A stretch of 64,000 bases of DNA, taken from assembly GCF_022512515.1 (NCBI RefSeq), contig NZ_JAKWBK010000001.1, positions 1,736,001-1,800,000 on the forward strand. The letters run 5' to 3'. The notes beneath the pieces are model-generated. The model saw only the letters and a program-made list of their open reading frames with translations. It did not search any database and was not told where the DNA came from. A program made the position numbers and the translations under genes. This document shows positions 38,143 through 48,969 of the stretch, piece after piece (positions within the stretch are counted from its first letter, which is position 1; every line of letters starts with the position of its first letter). The stretch comes from Paraniabella hibiscisoli (GTDB taxonomy: Bacteria; Bacteroidota; Bacteroidia; Chitinophagales; Chitinophagaceae).

Positions 38143-39765
38143 TTAATAAGTTTTTCCAATGGCGTCACAGGCCACTTTCAATAAAGCATTGTCATCATTG
38201 GCATCATGGCCCATTTCCCAGAACATAAACCCGCCGCCGTTAGTTTTAGCGGATAAGGCTTTTTGTTTAGTGCTTTCGTGTCCTGTATAGTAGGTCGTAT
38301 ACGCCGGTCCCGTTGCGGGCGTAATGATGGCCGAATCGGACAGATGAACAGGGGATGGCCCTGACTGGGTAGCAGTAGCTAATATGGTTTTAAAAGATGT
38401 GGATATCTGTGCCGCGCCTGAGTTGCGACCATAAGCCGGGATACCCAGAACAAATTTTTCTTTGGGCATGCCCCGGGTGTTGATCCAGTAATTGGTACAA
38501 TAATCAACGAGGGCCATATTGCTGTGATGTTTATAGGGAGCGCTGGTACTGAAATCATCGTACACCATTACATTGAAGAAGTCAGTATAAGCAAATACCT
38601 CATTTTTAAGCCCATCTCTTACCGCTCCGGCATATCTTCCCGGGGTGATTGCAGCAGACAGGTAGTACTTCCCGTCAGTATGCAGCGAGTCTGAAAGCTC
38701 CTTCATCAGCAATGCAAATACAGTATCAGTTCCATCTGTAGTTCTCGGGTACTCGTAATCCATATCAATACCATCCAGGCTTTGGCTGCGCACTTTATTC
38801 ATCAGGTCTTTTACAAGAGTATTGCGGCGGGTGGCGTCTCTCAACAAGAAAAAATTAGCAGAAGTTCCATTCACAGACAAAAAAACCTTTGCTCCATTGG
38901 CCTTTGCCTTGGCATATAAGGCGGTAAAAGTTGTAGAAGACGGTATGTCAACGGTTGATGATGCATTAATAGCTGCAAAAGCATAGTTAACCACGTTACA
39001 CATTTTAAACATCCGGTCAGGATACTCTGATACGCTACGGTAGCTGGGGAAATACTGGATCACCATAAAGCCCATTGGGGCAGGAGGTGTTATTAGCTGG
39101 TATTTAAATGATGTGGCGGTTGTAACAGGGTTTTGCGCATTGCCCATACTGTTTTTGGGCTGCACATACCAATAGTAGGTGTTGGACAAGGTTCCGGCGG
39201 GAAGACTATGCACATAAAAGCTGTCACTAAGATTGCTGGCGATGACAGTGGCTGTATTGGCGCTGGTCCCCAAAAATAGGTCGTAGGCCGTAGCGCCATT
39301 CACATGTTTCCATTGCAATGTTATGTTATTGGTCAACTGGGTTGTTCCATTGGCAGGACTTATATTGGTGGTGGTGCCTGGCGGTGTGCCGTAGGTAAAA
39401 GAAGTAACGGACGAAGAACATCCGGTGGCTGCTTTATTATTTCCTTTCGGAACTACATACCAATAATAAGTGGCGTTAGCGGTTGATGGCAGGGTATAAT
39501 TGTAGGAATTTCCTGAAATGCCAGGTACTGCCAGGCTTAAGCTGGTTGGCGAAGAGCCTATATATAGATCGTAAGATGCTATGCCGGTAACGGCGGTCCA
39601 GCTAAGAGTTACACTGGTAGTGCTCACACTACTGGTGTTAGCGGGCGCAATATTGGTGGTACACGGCAACGGTTTATCATCAATCACATCTTTCTTACTA
39701 CACGAATAAAACGCCAGGCTTATTATTGAGGCCATCGACAAAAAATTAAAAATTTTCTTATTCAT
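38143..39765 (-). CDS. GH18 chitinase-like lipoprotein with fibronectin-III-like repeats
   Basis: A 540-residue intact protein. The signal peptide ends in a lipobox (LAFYSC), so it is a lipoprotein. Two tandem fibronectin-III-like domains follow (about 35-125 and 130-225; SSVSTTSVTLSWTAVTGIASYDLYIG and ITLQWKHVNGATAYDLFLG). The C-terminal TIM barrel carries the GH18 signature SLDGIDMDYEYP (about 335-346), with the catalytic glutamate, and FGxN-like FVLGIPAYGRN and FMFWEMGHD strands. It probably cleaves chitin or beta-GlcNAc-linked glycans at the cell surface. Confidence 0.9.
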   Translation of the reverse strand: MNKKIFNFLSMASIISLAFYSCSKKDVIDDKPLPCTTNIAPANTSSVSTTSVTLSWTAVTGIASYDLYIGSSPTSLSLAVPGISGNSYNYTLPSTANATYYWYVVPKGNNKAATGCSSSVTSFTYGTPPGTTTNISPANGTTQLTNNITLQWKHVNGATAYDLFLGTSANTATVIASNLSDSFYVHSLPAGTLSNTYYWYVQPKNSMGNAQNPVTTATSFKYQLITPPAPMGFMVIQYFPSYRSVSEYPDRMFKMCNVVNYAFAAINASSTVDIPSSTTFTALYAKAKANGAKVFLSVNGTSANFFLLRDATRRNTLVKDLMNKVRSQSLDGIDMDYEYPRTTDGTDTVFALLMKELSDSLHTDGKYYLSAAITPGRYAGAVRDGLKNEVFAYTDFFNVMVYDDFSTSAPYKHHSNMALVDYCTNYWINTRGMPKEKFVLGIPAYGRNSGAAQISTSFKTILATATQSGPSPVHLSDSAIITPATGPAYTTYYTGHESTKQKALSAKTNGGGFMFWEMGHDANDDNALLKVACDAIGKTY

Positions 39766-39956
39766 ACGGTAAAGGGTTGGTAGCTCTATAAAAATAAGTC
39801 ATTTTAGCTGAAATAAATGAGGCAAATGGCCATAATTGCGGTATTGTATTCAAAAGGGCTTATTTGATGAGCGGTTAGGCAAGAGGCAATCATTTTGTTT
39901 TCTTTGTAAGTTTGGTGCGCTTTTCAAAAAGTACATGTGTTTTCAATTCAAATTAT

Positions 39957-42110
39957 ATGATCATGATTAAAAGATCTCTTGTGGTGATGCTGTTGCTGGT
40001 GGCAACGGTTTTTAAATCCTTTGCAGATGAAGGTATGTGGCTGCCTCATTTATTAGGGCAGCAGGTTTATGCGGATATGGTGAAAAAAGGTCTGAAGCTG
40101 ACAAAGGAGCAATTATATAGTGTTAATAAAAGCTCTCTGAAAGATGCGATCATCATTTTTGGCGGAGGCTGCACGGGAGAAATAGTAAGTGCGGAAGGAT
40201 TGATCTTTACCAACCACCATTGTGGCTATGGCGCTATTGCCGGAGCAAGTACTGTTGATCATAACTATCTGAGGGATGGTTTTTATGCCAAAAACAAAGC
40301 TGAAGAAATTAAAACAGCGTTGACGGTTCAGTTTTTAGTACGCATAGAAGACGTAACCAAGGAAGTGACTGATGCACTGGGGAAATTATCGGGTGCTGAA
40401 CGTGCTAACAAACAAATGGAAGTGATTGCAGCCATCAATAAACGATTCAGTGATGCTGATAAAAGTATCGATTGCCGTGTTAGTCCCATGTTTAAGGGCA
40501 ATCAATACCTGGCTTTTGTATATGAAATATATAAAGACATTCGCCTGGTTGGTACGCCTCCGGAGAGTGTAGGTAAGTTCGGTGGTGATACCGATAACTG
40601 GGAGTGGCCCCGTCACACAGGAGATTATTCTATTTTTCGTGTATACGCAAATAAAGATAACAAGCCCGCAACCTATGATGCAGCCAATGTGCCTTTAAAA
40701 CCCAAATGGTTTTTACCGGTTTCTTTGAAAGGCGTAAAAGAAAATGACTTTGCGATGATCTGGGGTTACCCTGGTGGCACCAACCGTTATGAGTCTTCTT
40801 ATGGAATTAAGCTGGCTACAGATGTAAACAATCCTACATTGGTGAAGCTGCGCGACATGCGTTTGAAGTATATGTTTGAAGAAATGAAAAAGATCCGGCT
40901 ACCAAATTGAAGCTGGCATCCAGCTACGCAGGTATTGCCAATTACTGGAAGTTTTTTGACGGTGAGACTAAGCAGTTGCTTAAATATGATATTTACGGCC
41001 AGAAAAAAGCAGCAGAAGAGAAGTTTAATACCTGGGCAAAGGGCAAAACAGAATACCAGACTCTTTTTGCAGACTGGGGCAAGGCTTATGAAGACTGGAA
41101 GCCTTACGCGGAAGAAAGAGTGTATTTAAACGAGGGTATTCTAGGTTCGCCGTTGGCGGCTTTTGCTGCCAGTGTAAGAATGGCCGTCACTGCGAAAAAT
41201 GCCGGTACTGAAGAAGCGAAAAAACAGCTTAATACACGAAGAGCCGCGTTCCTGGAGGCAGAAGACCGGCCATCTGACGAGAACATACTTGCCGCCTCTA
41301 CCAAATGTTTTTGAGAATGTAGAAAAAGACCAGCAACCCAAGGGCTTTTTTGAAGCTTTGCAGCAGAAGTATGGTCCTTTGGATGACATGGCTACCTACA
41401 AAAAATATGCAGCAGATGTATTTAAAAACACAGCAGCATTCGATGATGCAAAATGGACAGCATTAGTAAACGGAGCGAACGCAGAGCAAATTAGTAATGA
41501 TCCCGCAGTTAAACATGCTGCCGCATTTATTGACAATTACCGCGCAAAATTTGACCCGGCTTACCAGCAATTCACTGTAAAAAATAATGACTACGGAAGG
41601 ATATACCTGAAAGGAGTATTAGAGATGGATGCTGCTAAAGCTAAAATGATGTATCCTGATGCGACTTTTACGATGCGTGTAAGCTATGGCCAGGTAAAAC
41701 CTTACCAGCCTAAGGATGCCGTTTCTTATGATTATGTAACAACTTCAAAAGGATTGCTGGAGAAATACGTGGCGGGTGATTATGAATTTGACCTTCCTGC
41801 AAAGCAGATTGAGTTGATTAAGAAGAAAGACTTTGGTCAATATGCTGACCCGGTTAGAAAAGACCTGGTGATCGGTTTTATTTCTTCCAACGACATCACG
41901 GGTGGTAATTCCGGCTCACCGGTGATCAATGCCAACGGAGAACTGATTGGTTTGGCTTTTGATGGTAACTATGAAGCTTTGAGCCATAAGCTGGCTTTTG
42001 ATAAAGACCTGAACCGCACCATTAATGTTGATATCCGCTATGTATTATGGTGTATCGATAAATTGGGAGGCGCTTCTAATATTATTAAAGAATTGAAACT
42101 TGTTAAATAG
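39957..42110 (+). CDS. S46-family dipeptidyl-peptidase (DPP7/DPP11 type), frameshifted as read
   Basis: About 717 residues with a signal peptide ending before DEGMWLPHLL, the usual mature start of S46 enzymes. The catalytic histidine is in LIFTNHHCGYG (about 86) and the serine in DITGGNSGSPVIN (about 652). FGGDTDNWEWPRHTGDYSIFRVY is a family signature. The enzyme removes dipeptides from the N-termini of peptides in the periplasm. Breaks: an A run near 40893 and two lost bases (A and T runs) near 41306-41312. A terminator follows. S46 is characteristic of Bacteroidota. Confidence 0.92.
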
Positions 42111-42136
42111 TTTAATTTTTCGTACCCTTTGGAGAA

Positions 42137-42161
42137 AGGACAGGCTTCGGCCTGTCTTTTT
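42137..42161 (+). terminator. Terminator after the S46 peptidase
   Basis: Stem GACAGGC/GCCTGTC with the stable TTCG tetraloop, followed by five T residues, 29 bases after the stop codon. Confidence 0.9.
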
Positions 42162-42206
42162 ATTTTATAGCATCTGTGTTTTGAGCGCAGGTTAACCGTT
42201 GAGGAA

Positions 42207-42292
42207 AGAGAAACAGAGTTTACGCAGAGACGGATCAGTACTTCATTTGAATTAAGGATACCTCCACGTAATCTTTGCGTGCTTGTTTCTCT
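42207..42292. repeat. Intergenic imperfect palindrome related to the 112-bp repeat
   Basis: Arms AGAGAAACA (42207-42215) and TGTTTCTCT (42284-42292) enclose ACGCAGAGACGG and CTTTGCGT, words similar to those in the repeats at 53.9 kb and 58.5-59.2 kb. It lies in the gap between the S46 peptidase and the epimerase. Confidence 0.45.
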
Positions 42293-42369
42293 GCTGTAAA
42301 AAAGCTGGTGATATCTGCGTTTTAGTGAGTCTGTTGTTCCGAATAAAAAATTTCCTGTAAGTTTAGCCT

Positions 42370-43453
42370 ATGGATAAAGCACTGATCACGAAAATAGAAC
42401 TGCACAAACTATCTGTTCCTTTAAAAGAACCTTTTATCATTTCACTGGGACCTATTTACAGCGCCGACAATGTGGTGGTAGTGGTGCATACCGAAGCGGG
42501 TATTACCGGCTGGGGAGAGTGTAGCCCGTTTATGAGTATTAACGGGGAGAGTGCTGATACTGCCCTGGTAGTTGCGAAATATTTTGAAAAAATATGGTTG
42601 GGGAAAGATGCCCTGCAGATCGAAGCGCGCATTAATGAGCTGGATAGTGTGATATACGGAAACAATAGCATCAAAAGTGCTTTTGATATGGCCCTGTACG
42701 ATATTGCAGCCCAGCTGGCCGGCCAACCACTCTATCAATACCTGGGTGGATCGAAAAATAAAACAATTGAAACGGATTATACAGTAAGTGTTGGAGAGCC
42801 AACAAAAATGGCGGCAGATGCGTTAAAAATAAAGAAAGCGGATTCCCGGTTATAAAGGTAAAGATCGGGAAGGGGGCGCAAATGATGTAGAACGGATCAG
42901 GGCTATACGGGAAGCTGTGGGGTATGAAATTCCTTTAAGAGTAGATGCCAACCAGGGCTGGGGTTTTGAAGAGGCTATTGCTACATTAAAGGCATTGGAG
43001 CCATTTAAGCTACAGCACTGTGAAGAACCCTTACCGCGGTGGGCTTTCATGCAATTACCCGAAATACGCAGGCAGAGCCCGGTTCGCATTATGAGCGATG
43101 AAACCTGCGGCGATCACAACGATGTGCAAAGATTGATCGACCTGGAAGCCTGCGATCTGATCAATATTAAGCTCGGTAAAAGCGGTGGCATTTTTAAAGC
43201 CTTAAAAATGATAAAGCTGGCTGAAGCTCGTAATATAAAGATCCAGATCGGCGCTTTTCTCGAATCAAGGATCGGCATGACCGCTTTTGCACACCTGGCT
43301 TTATCAAGCGATCAGATCATCTACTTTGATTTTGACACCGCCCTGATGTTTAGTGAGGACCCCGTTGAAGGAGGCATTATTTATAAGGAAAATGGAGTGA
43401 TCGAAGTGCCCGAAGAACCTGGTATTGGTGCCCGTTTAAAAAACAACAGATGA
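42370..43453 (+). CDS. Dipeptide epimerase (enolase superfamily), frameshifted as read
   Basis: About 361 residues. It matches L-Ala-D/L-Glu-type dipeptide epimerases: an N-terminal capping domain (KLSVPLKEPFIISLG, GWGECSPF), the VIKVKIG strand with two catalytic lysines, the metal ligands in RVDANQGW, HCEEPL and MSDETCGDHND, and the second catalytic lysine in INIKLGKSGG. It would interconvert L,L- and L,D-dipeptides, for instance from peptidoglycan or from S46 peptidase products; that link is inference from adjacency. Breaks: near 42842 (GG) and near 42880. Confidence 0.85.
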
Positions 43454-43491
43454 TGAATCAGCCTTTCTAAACTACCCGGTAATTTTGTGTT

Positions 43492-45698
43492 GTGGATTAT
43501 ATAAAGGAATATAAACAATTTGTAAGTAGTTACTATTTTAATGAAGCCATACGAATCACGATAGGGATTACGTTGCCGGCCATCGTATTCAGCTATTTTG
43601 GCAAACTTGAAATAGGGCTGATCCTGTCTTTGGGAGCCATGGCTGTCAGCGCTTCTGATATTCCCGGCCCTATCCACCAAAGACGTAATGGCATGCTGGC
43701 CACCGTGGCGCTTATTTTTCTTTCTTCAGTCATAACGGGCTATATCAATCACCACCCGCTGCTATTGGGCATAGGACTTACTGTATTTTGTTTTTCGCTG
43801 AGTTTTATTGGCGCTTACGGCGCACGCGTTAACGCTATTGGTTTTGCGGGCATACTGATCATGATATTGACGCTGGATATGCGAGCTGAAGGAGCAGAAG
43901 TGCTTGTTCACGGGCTTTTCCTGGTAGCCGGAGGCCTTTGGTATACCATGCTTAGCCTGGCTTTATTCGGGGTTAGACCTTACAAGATCATCCAGCAGGC
44001 ATTGGGCGATAATATCATTGCCATTGGCGACTATTTTGGTACCCGGGCGCTTTTTTACGATAAGAATGCTGATTACGACAAGATCTATAAAATGCTGATG
44101 GAAGAGCAGCAACAGATACAGGACAAACAAACCCTGTTGCGTGAAATGCTTTTTAAGAGCCGTAATATTGTTAAAGAATCTACTGTAACAGGGCGCACAT
44201 TGCTGATTATCTTTACCGAGTCCATTGACCTTTTTGAAAAGTCATCCGCTACTTTTTATAACTATGATGCCATGCACAAGCGTTTTGATGACAGTGGTAT
44301 TTTAAGCGCTTTTCAGCGGATGATCTATGTAATCGTAGACGAGCTGCACCAGATTGGCCTGGCCGTTCAAAGTGGGCGCCCGCCTCGGGCTACCCGCAAG
44401 CTTAATAATGAGCTGAGACTATTGCAAAACGAGTATGAAGCATTTGCCAATAAATACCGCACTCCGGAAACATTTGACGCTTTGGTGAATATGCGAAAGC
44501 TGTTACAGTCGGTGGAAGAAATCACGCTGCGTATTTATACCTTACACCACTATACCCGCTATGACCGAAAAAAGATAAAGGAGTATAAACTCTCCGGCAA
44601 CTACGAGCATTTTGTAACTAAAACGGATCTGGATATTGAAATATTGAAAGAAAACTTTTCGTTAAAGTCCAATAGCTTCAGACACGCCGTTCGTGTAACG
44701 TTAGCCTGCATATTGGGTTATGGCGTAGCTAATTTGCTGGAGTTACAATATAGTTACTGGGTGTTGCTCACGATCATTGTAATATTAAAGCCTACTTACA
44801 GTGTTACAAGGCAAAGGAATTACCAAAGGCTGATAGGTACTTTTGTAGGTGCGCTGGGCGGACTGGCCCTATTATACCTGATCCCCACGCAAAATGGCAA
44901 GTTTGCAGCGATGATCTTTTTGATGATTATCACTTATAGTTTTATGCGCACCAAATACCTGGTGAGTGTTATTTTCATGACAGCGTTTATCATGATCTTT
45001 TTTACCTGCTGAACAGTCATAACTTTTATGAGATATTTAAAAGCAGGTTGATTGATACGACAGTGGGTTCGATCATCGCTTTTATTGCAGCTTATGTATT
45101 GGTTCCTTCCTGGGAAAAAACCCAGTTAAATACTTATATAACGAATGCGTTGAAAACGTCTAAAAAGTATTTTGAAACAGTGGCTACTACTTTCGCCACC
45201 GGGGCATTGAACGACCTGGAGTATAAGCTAAGTAGAAAGGAAGCGTTTATTGAACAGGCCAATTTATCTGGTGGTTTTACCCGTATGATGAACGAGCCAA
45301 AAAGCAAACAGGGTGACCTGAAGAAGATCCACCAGATGGTGGTACTGATCTATACCTTAAACTCTCATATTGTTTCGCTGGCAGGTTTTGTAAGAGGGTT
45401 TACCAACAAGTACGGTGATGAGGATTTCCATGCGATCAAGGATGATATAACGGCCGAGCTCAATGAAGCCTTATTGCTGATAGAGCATAAAGAAGTGGCC
45501 GAAGCTCAGCATCATGCTCCTATAGAGCTGAAGGAGGAACTAGATGAACTGGTGTCTAAAAGAAGACTGGAACTACAACAGGGCCTTGTTGAAACAGAAA
45601 CCAGGAAAGTACTGGTAGAATTTAAACCTGTCGTAGACCAATTCCTGTTTATCAGCCGTATTGCCGGCGATATCAAGAAACTGGCCAAAAGCTTTTAA
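43492..45698 (+). CDS. FUSC-family (YccS-like) membrane protein, frameshifted as read
   Basis: About 735 residues. Two sets of membrane helices, at about 20-165 and 400-540, flank a cytoplasmic domain, the layout of FUSC/YccS aromatic-acid-exporter-like proteins; the second set starts with NSFRHAVRVTLACILGYG and WVLLTIIVILKPTYSVTRQRNYQRLIGT, the family signature. A T is missing in the run near 45003 (MIFF then YLLNSHNFYEIFKSR). The GTG start is only 5 bases beyond a TAATTTTG promoter-like sequence, so the true start or promoter is unsure. The transported compound is unknown. Confidence 0.85.
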
Positions 45699-46789
45699 CG
45701 TTGGAACGCAAGCAACCCATGCTGACTGGCTGTAAAAATGTCCCTGAATATTCTATTGATCTCTGACGCGGAACTGGTGGCTGCCAACCCGCAATAGGGG
45801 TAAAGAGTTGTAACCGCCGTTCTGCAGGTGTTCACTAACAGGCGACTTGTATCTGCGATCTTTTTAATGCTCTTCTTAGAAGGCTGTCCCTTGGAAAGAA
45901 GCTCTTCCCAGGATGTCTGCACTAATTGGTATAGCTGTGCTGACAACTGGTTTATTTTTTGTTGCTCGGCACCGATCCTTTCAATCGCTGATTCATAAGC
46001 GGTAGCACCAATTTTTGATTGCCTGTTGGCAACAATATCCTGTGCCAGTTCTGTAAAATGACGGGTCATTCCCAGGGTATTAACGGCGATAGTAGATTCA
46101 GCCAATGGCATAAAAGGGTATTGGTAGATAGGGTCACTCAGACTTGCATGAGCTGCATCTATAAGAAAGCTCTGGTCAAATGGTACTTTAAGGTCTTTTA
46201 CGCTAAAGCTATGACCCGCGGTCGCAATCAGCCCCATCGTATCCCAATCTTCATGAATGGTGACATCTCTTTTATTGAAAAAGAATGAGCGGATTTCCGG
46301 GCTTCCGTCATCCTTTAAAACAGGGCTGCCGTTTTCTTCAATGGTGCAGTTCGCTGTAAAATGAGTAAGATGCGGAGCACCGGTAGCATAGCGCCAGAAG
46401 CCGTTCACAAGGTATCCGTCTTTTGTCTTTTGGGCTACTCCGCTCACCGCGCCACTGCCGCCAAAGCATACTTTAGGAGATGAAAAAATGGATGCGGCTT
46501 TCCGGCTATGAATATAGCCTGCAAAAAGATTCGCACCTGCACATAGGGTGACGGTCCAGCCAAGGCTTCCATCTATGTAAGCCAGGTCTTCCTCGTAACC
46601 TAGAGCTTCAGGTAAGCTTAATCCCAATCCTTCATATGCTTTGGGCAGAAAAAGCTTGAACCATTTTTCTTGGTAGACGATCTTTAGAAGAGCGTTCGGT
46701 AATGTGCTCTTCTGTTCGGCTTGTTTACATAATCTTCTAAGTAATTCAAGCTGATCCTTACTCAAAGCTAAAGGCTGTTTTTTGTTCAT
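45695..46789 (-). CDS. Acyl-CoA-dehydrogenase-like flavoprotein
   Basis: A 364-residue protein with the layout of the acyl-CoA dehydrogenase/DszC-like flavin monooxygenase superfamily: helical N-terminus (LPKAYEGLGLSLPEALGYEEDLAYIDGSLGW), central beta domain (VNGFWRYATGAPHLTHFTANC, DTMGLIATAGHSFSVKDLKVP) and a C-terminal helical bundle. The start MNKKQPL lies within the end of the transporter gene (32-base overlap), so both are read from the TPP-riboswitch transcript. That places it under thiamine control, which is unusual for this family; it might act in thiamine salvage, but its substrate is unknown. Confidence 0.75.
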   Translation of the reverse strand: MNKKQPLALSKDQLELLRRLCKQAEQKSTLPNALLKIVYQEKWFKLFLPKAYEGLGLSLPEALGYEEDLAYIDGSLGWTVTLCAGANLFAGYIHSRKAASIFSSPKVCFGGSGAVSGVAQKTKDGYLVNGFWRYATGAPHLTHFTANCTIEENGSPVLKDDGSPEIRSFFFNKRDVTIHEDWDTMGLIATAGHSFSVKDLKVPFDQSFLIDAAHASLSDPIYQYPFMPLAESTIAVNTLGMTRHFTELAQDIVANRQSKIGATAYESAIERIGAEQQKINQLSAQLYQLVQTSWEELLSKGQPSKKSIKKIADTSRLLVNTCRTAVTTLYPYCGLAATSSASEINRIFRDIFTASQHGLLAFQR

Positions 46790-47389
46790 TCTTTTTAATG
46801 GTTTTGTTCCAGTCGATATAACCCAATACGGCAATGATGAAAAGGAACAGGGTTAAGAGGGCGTAAAGTGGCAATCCTTTGTAAAATAATAGCGGCACTG
46901 CAAATGCATTACTGATGTTCAACAGGATCCAGTTTTCGATTTTTCTCTTTGCCAGCAGCCACATACCGGCCCAGGCGGTAGCGCTTACCCAGGAGTCATA
47001 TACGGGTACGGTCGAATCTGTAAATTGCGTCAATACGGTATACAGGATAACAAAAGCACTTACAACGATGCCGATTGTTTTCAACCATTCAGTTTTTGTT
47101 GCACGGGTAACGGGAGGCGCTGCATGATCCTTTCGTTTTTGCCACCACCACCAGCCATAAATACTCATCACCAGGTAATACATATTCAGCGCACTTTCGG
47201 CATATAATCCTGAATGAAAAAAGATATAAGTTGATATAATAACAGAGACGATACCGCAGGGGTAGAGCCATATTTTATTGGCACGAGCCAGCAGTACCTC
47301 CGATACACCAAAACTTACACCCAGCCATTCAAGCGCAGGCACGGCTTTTAACTGTTCCAAAAAAGGTGAAACCACTCACTTAGGTTCAT
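46758..47389 (-). CDS. pnuT: PnuC-family transporter, probably thiamine (PnuT), frameshifted near its start
   Basis: About 210 residues with seven hydrophobic segments and the PnuC signatures SVLLARANKIWLYP-like (EVLLARANKIWLYPCGIVSV), YYLVMSIYGWWWW and NWILLNISNAFAVPLLFYKGL. PnuC carries nicotinamide riboside, but genes of this family placed under TPP riboswitches carry thiamine and are called PnuT. A good TPP riboswitch lies directly upstream, so I assign thiamine uptake. The ATG at 47389 (MNLSEWFHLF) continues into LEQLKAVPALEW only if one T is added near 47361; otherwise a GTG at 47375 must be used. Confidence 0.85.
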
Positions 47390-47435
47390 AACGATACATA
47401 TTAATCAACCCACGGAAGTGTAATAGAAAAGGTAA

Positions 47436-47522
47436 AATCTATTCCCTACGCCGGCATTACCCGGATCAGGTTATTGGGTATAATCTCAGCCCGTAATATT
47501 AAGGCACCCCATGAGTAAGGCG
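47436..47522 (-). promoter_or_regulatory. TPP riboswitch (THI element)
   Basis: On the minus strand the conserved cores appear in order: GGGGTGCC, GGGCTGAGA, ACCTGATCCGGGTAATGCC and GGCGTAGGGAA, which match the TPP aptamer including the pyrimidine-sensing CTGAGA and the pyrophosphate-sensing region. It lies about 50 bases before the PnuC-family start codon and should lower expression when thiamine pyrophosphate is plentiful. Confidence 0.95.
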
Positions 47523-47723
47523 AAGATAATGATTTTTTGCGGAGCAATAACACGAGCGTATTTCCAGACATAGCATACGGACACGCGATTTCGCAAGTAA
47601 AGTAATTGTAAAGCAAAGCTTGTAGCATTACTAAGTAAAACCTGCTGCAAGGCACATAATAATGCGTCTGTTATATAAAAAATTTGATTTTTATGTAATT
47701 TTACTTTTTAAAATATGTATCTT

Positions 47724-48208
47724 ATGAAAAACATAGCTGCCTTAATTCTGGTGAGTTGTCTTAGCATTCTTTCCTGTTCGAAGCAAGAAGAAAACCCATT
47801 GCTAAAACGGAAGAAAAAGAAGAGGAGAAAAAGAAATTGCGAATACTGATGGTGTCACTGTTCCCGGAAAATTAGATTCTTTACTGCTCGGCTCATGGCG
47901 ATATATAGGTAGTGCGGTAGATCATTCCCCCTACTTTTTGAGGCGGATCCGTCTAAAGAAAGCTTGATTATTTTTCGAAATGACAATTCTTATATAGCAA
48001 GCGAGCGATCAAGAATGATTGATTCCGGAAGGTTTAGGGTATTGGATACCACCTATTACACCTCAAGCCCAAGGCGAATGCTCAATAAAAGATCTGCAAT
48101 GATTGGGGGACTGGTGAACCCACCATGTATTATATTTTATTAAGCAATGATACGCTGAGTCTGAGCCATGGTTTGGGTGGACCAAAGTATAAAAGAATTG
48201 TAAAGTAA
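47724..48208 (+). CDS. Lipocalin-like lipoprotein, heavily frameshifted as read
   Basis: The start MKNIAALILVSCLSILSCSKQEE is a lipoprotein signal with lipobox LSILSC. Other frames add KTEEKEEE, TDGVTVPGKLDSLLLGSWRYIGSAVDHSP, FEADPSKESLIIFRNDNSYIASE, VLDTTYYTSS and TMYYILLSNDTLSLSHG up to IVK at 48208. The LLGSWRYIG...YYILLSNDTLSL pattern is that of small lipocalin-like Bacteroidota lipoproteins. At least four single-base losses are needed (near 47800, 47837, 47930, 48110). The product would be about 160 residues. No frame on its own is long, so it is easily missed. Confidence 0.55.
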
Positions 48209-48249
48209 TTGTAAGTCTTATTGATATATCCGGCAGCTTATCTCTATAT

Positions 48250-48959
48250 CTAATGGATAGTACTCCCTTTCAATACTTTTATTGCTGAACCTTCAGCCAA
48301 CAGAACGGACCTTGGCTGCATATTATTCAGAAACGAAAATACAGGACCATATGATAATTCAAAGTCAACGTTGATGCTGTAGTCTGTTACCTGGTAGGTT
48401 TGCCAGCGTGGATGTTGTACTTCGTACTCGCCGGTTTTTGATCGTCCTCTCTGAGTATATCCCCAGTAATGCTCAGTAATAAATTCTGCTTCGCTTCCTG
48501 CAGCAATATCTTGGGAACCGCACTTGCGTTAATGACCATCTCGTGCCATTGCTGTTTTTTCCAGCCATAAGTGATTGTTTGCTGTTCTTTCCCGATCTGC
48601 CATTCGTGGCGCATGGGCAAAGCCTCATAATTTTCGCCATATACATTATTGGCCACCCAGGCAATCATCGTTTTAGGGACAATCTCTTTAATAAACACTA
48701 CACCACGTTTCCACTCACTTCCATCTTTATATCTCACATAAAAACGCAGGTTCACTTCCTCAAAACTTACGTGGCCCGGTATTTTAATTCCCAGTAATTT
48801 AGTTTGTTGAAACATAAATCCCACCAGGCTTACATAGCAGACGCCGTTCCAGGTATCCAGCTCAGTTTTATAAGGAATAAAAGGTTGCAAAATAGCCGGA
48901 TCTATAGCGTAGTTGGCCATTGCCAGTTTACGCCATTCGGCTGATAGGAAGGTGGTCAT
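48250..48959 (-). CDS. DUF2071 (YqjF-like) protein, frameshifted as read
   Basis: About 236 residues. EWRKLAMANYAIDPAILQPFIPYKTELDTWNG and VSLVGFMFQQTKLLG are the family's N-terminal signature, EEVNLRFYVRY and GVVFIKEIVPK follow. Past a missing T near 48489 the frame resumes with EHYWGYTQRG, YEVQHPRWQTYQV and ends SVLLAEGSAIKVLKG, as in other DUF2071 proteins. Without the repair the protein would end in a spurious tail. The fold resembles acetoacetate decarboxylase-like barrels; function unknown. Confidence 0.85.
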
Positions 48960-48969
48960 AGGTCAAATC

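Noticed and set aside
46758-47389. Nicotinamide riboside transporter PnuC
   Set aside because: The TPP riboswitch directly upstream indicates thiamine as substrate, although the family alone would suggest PnuC.
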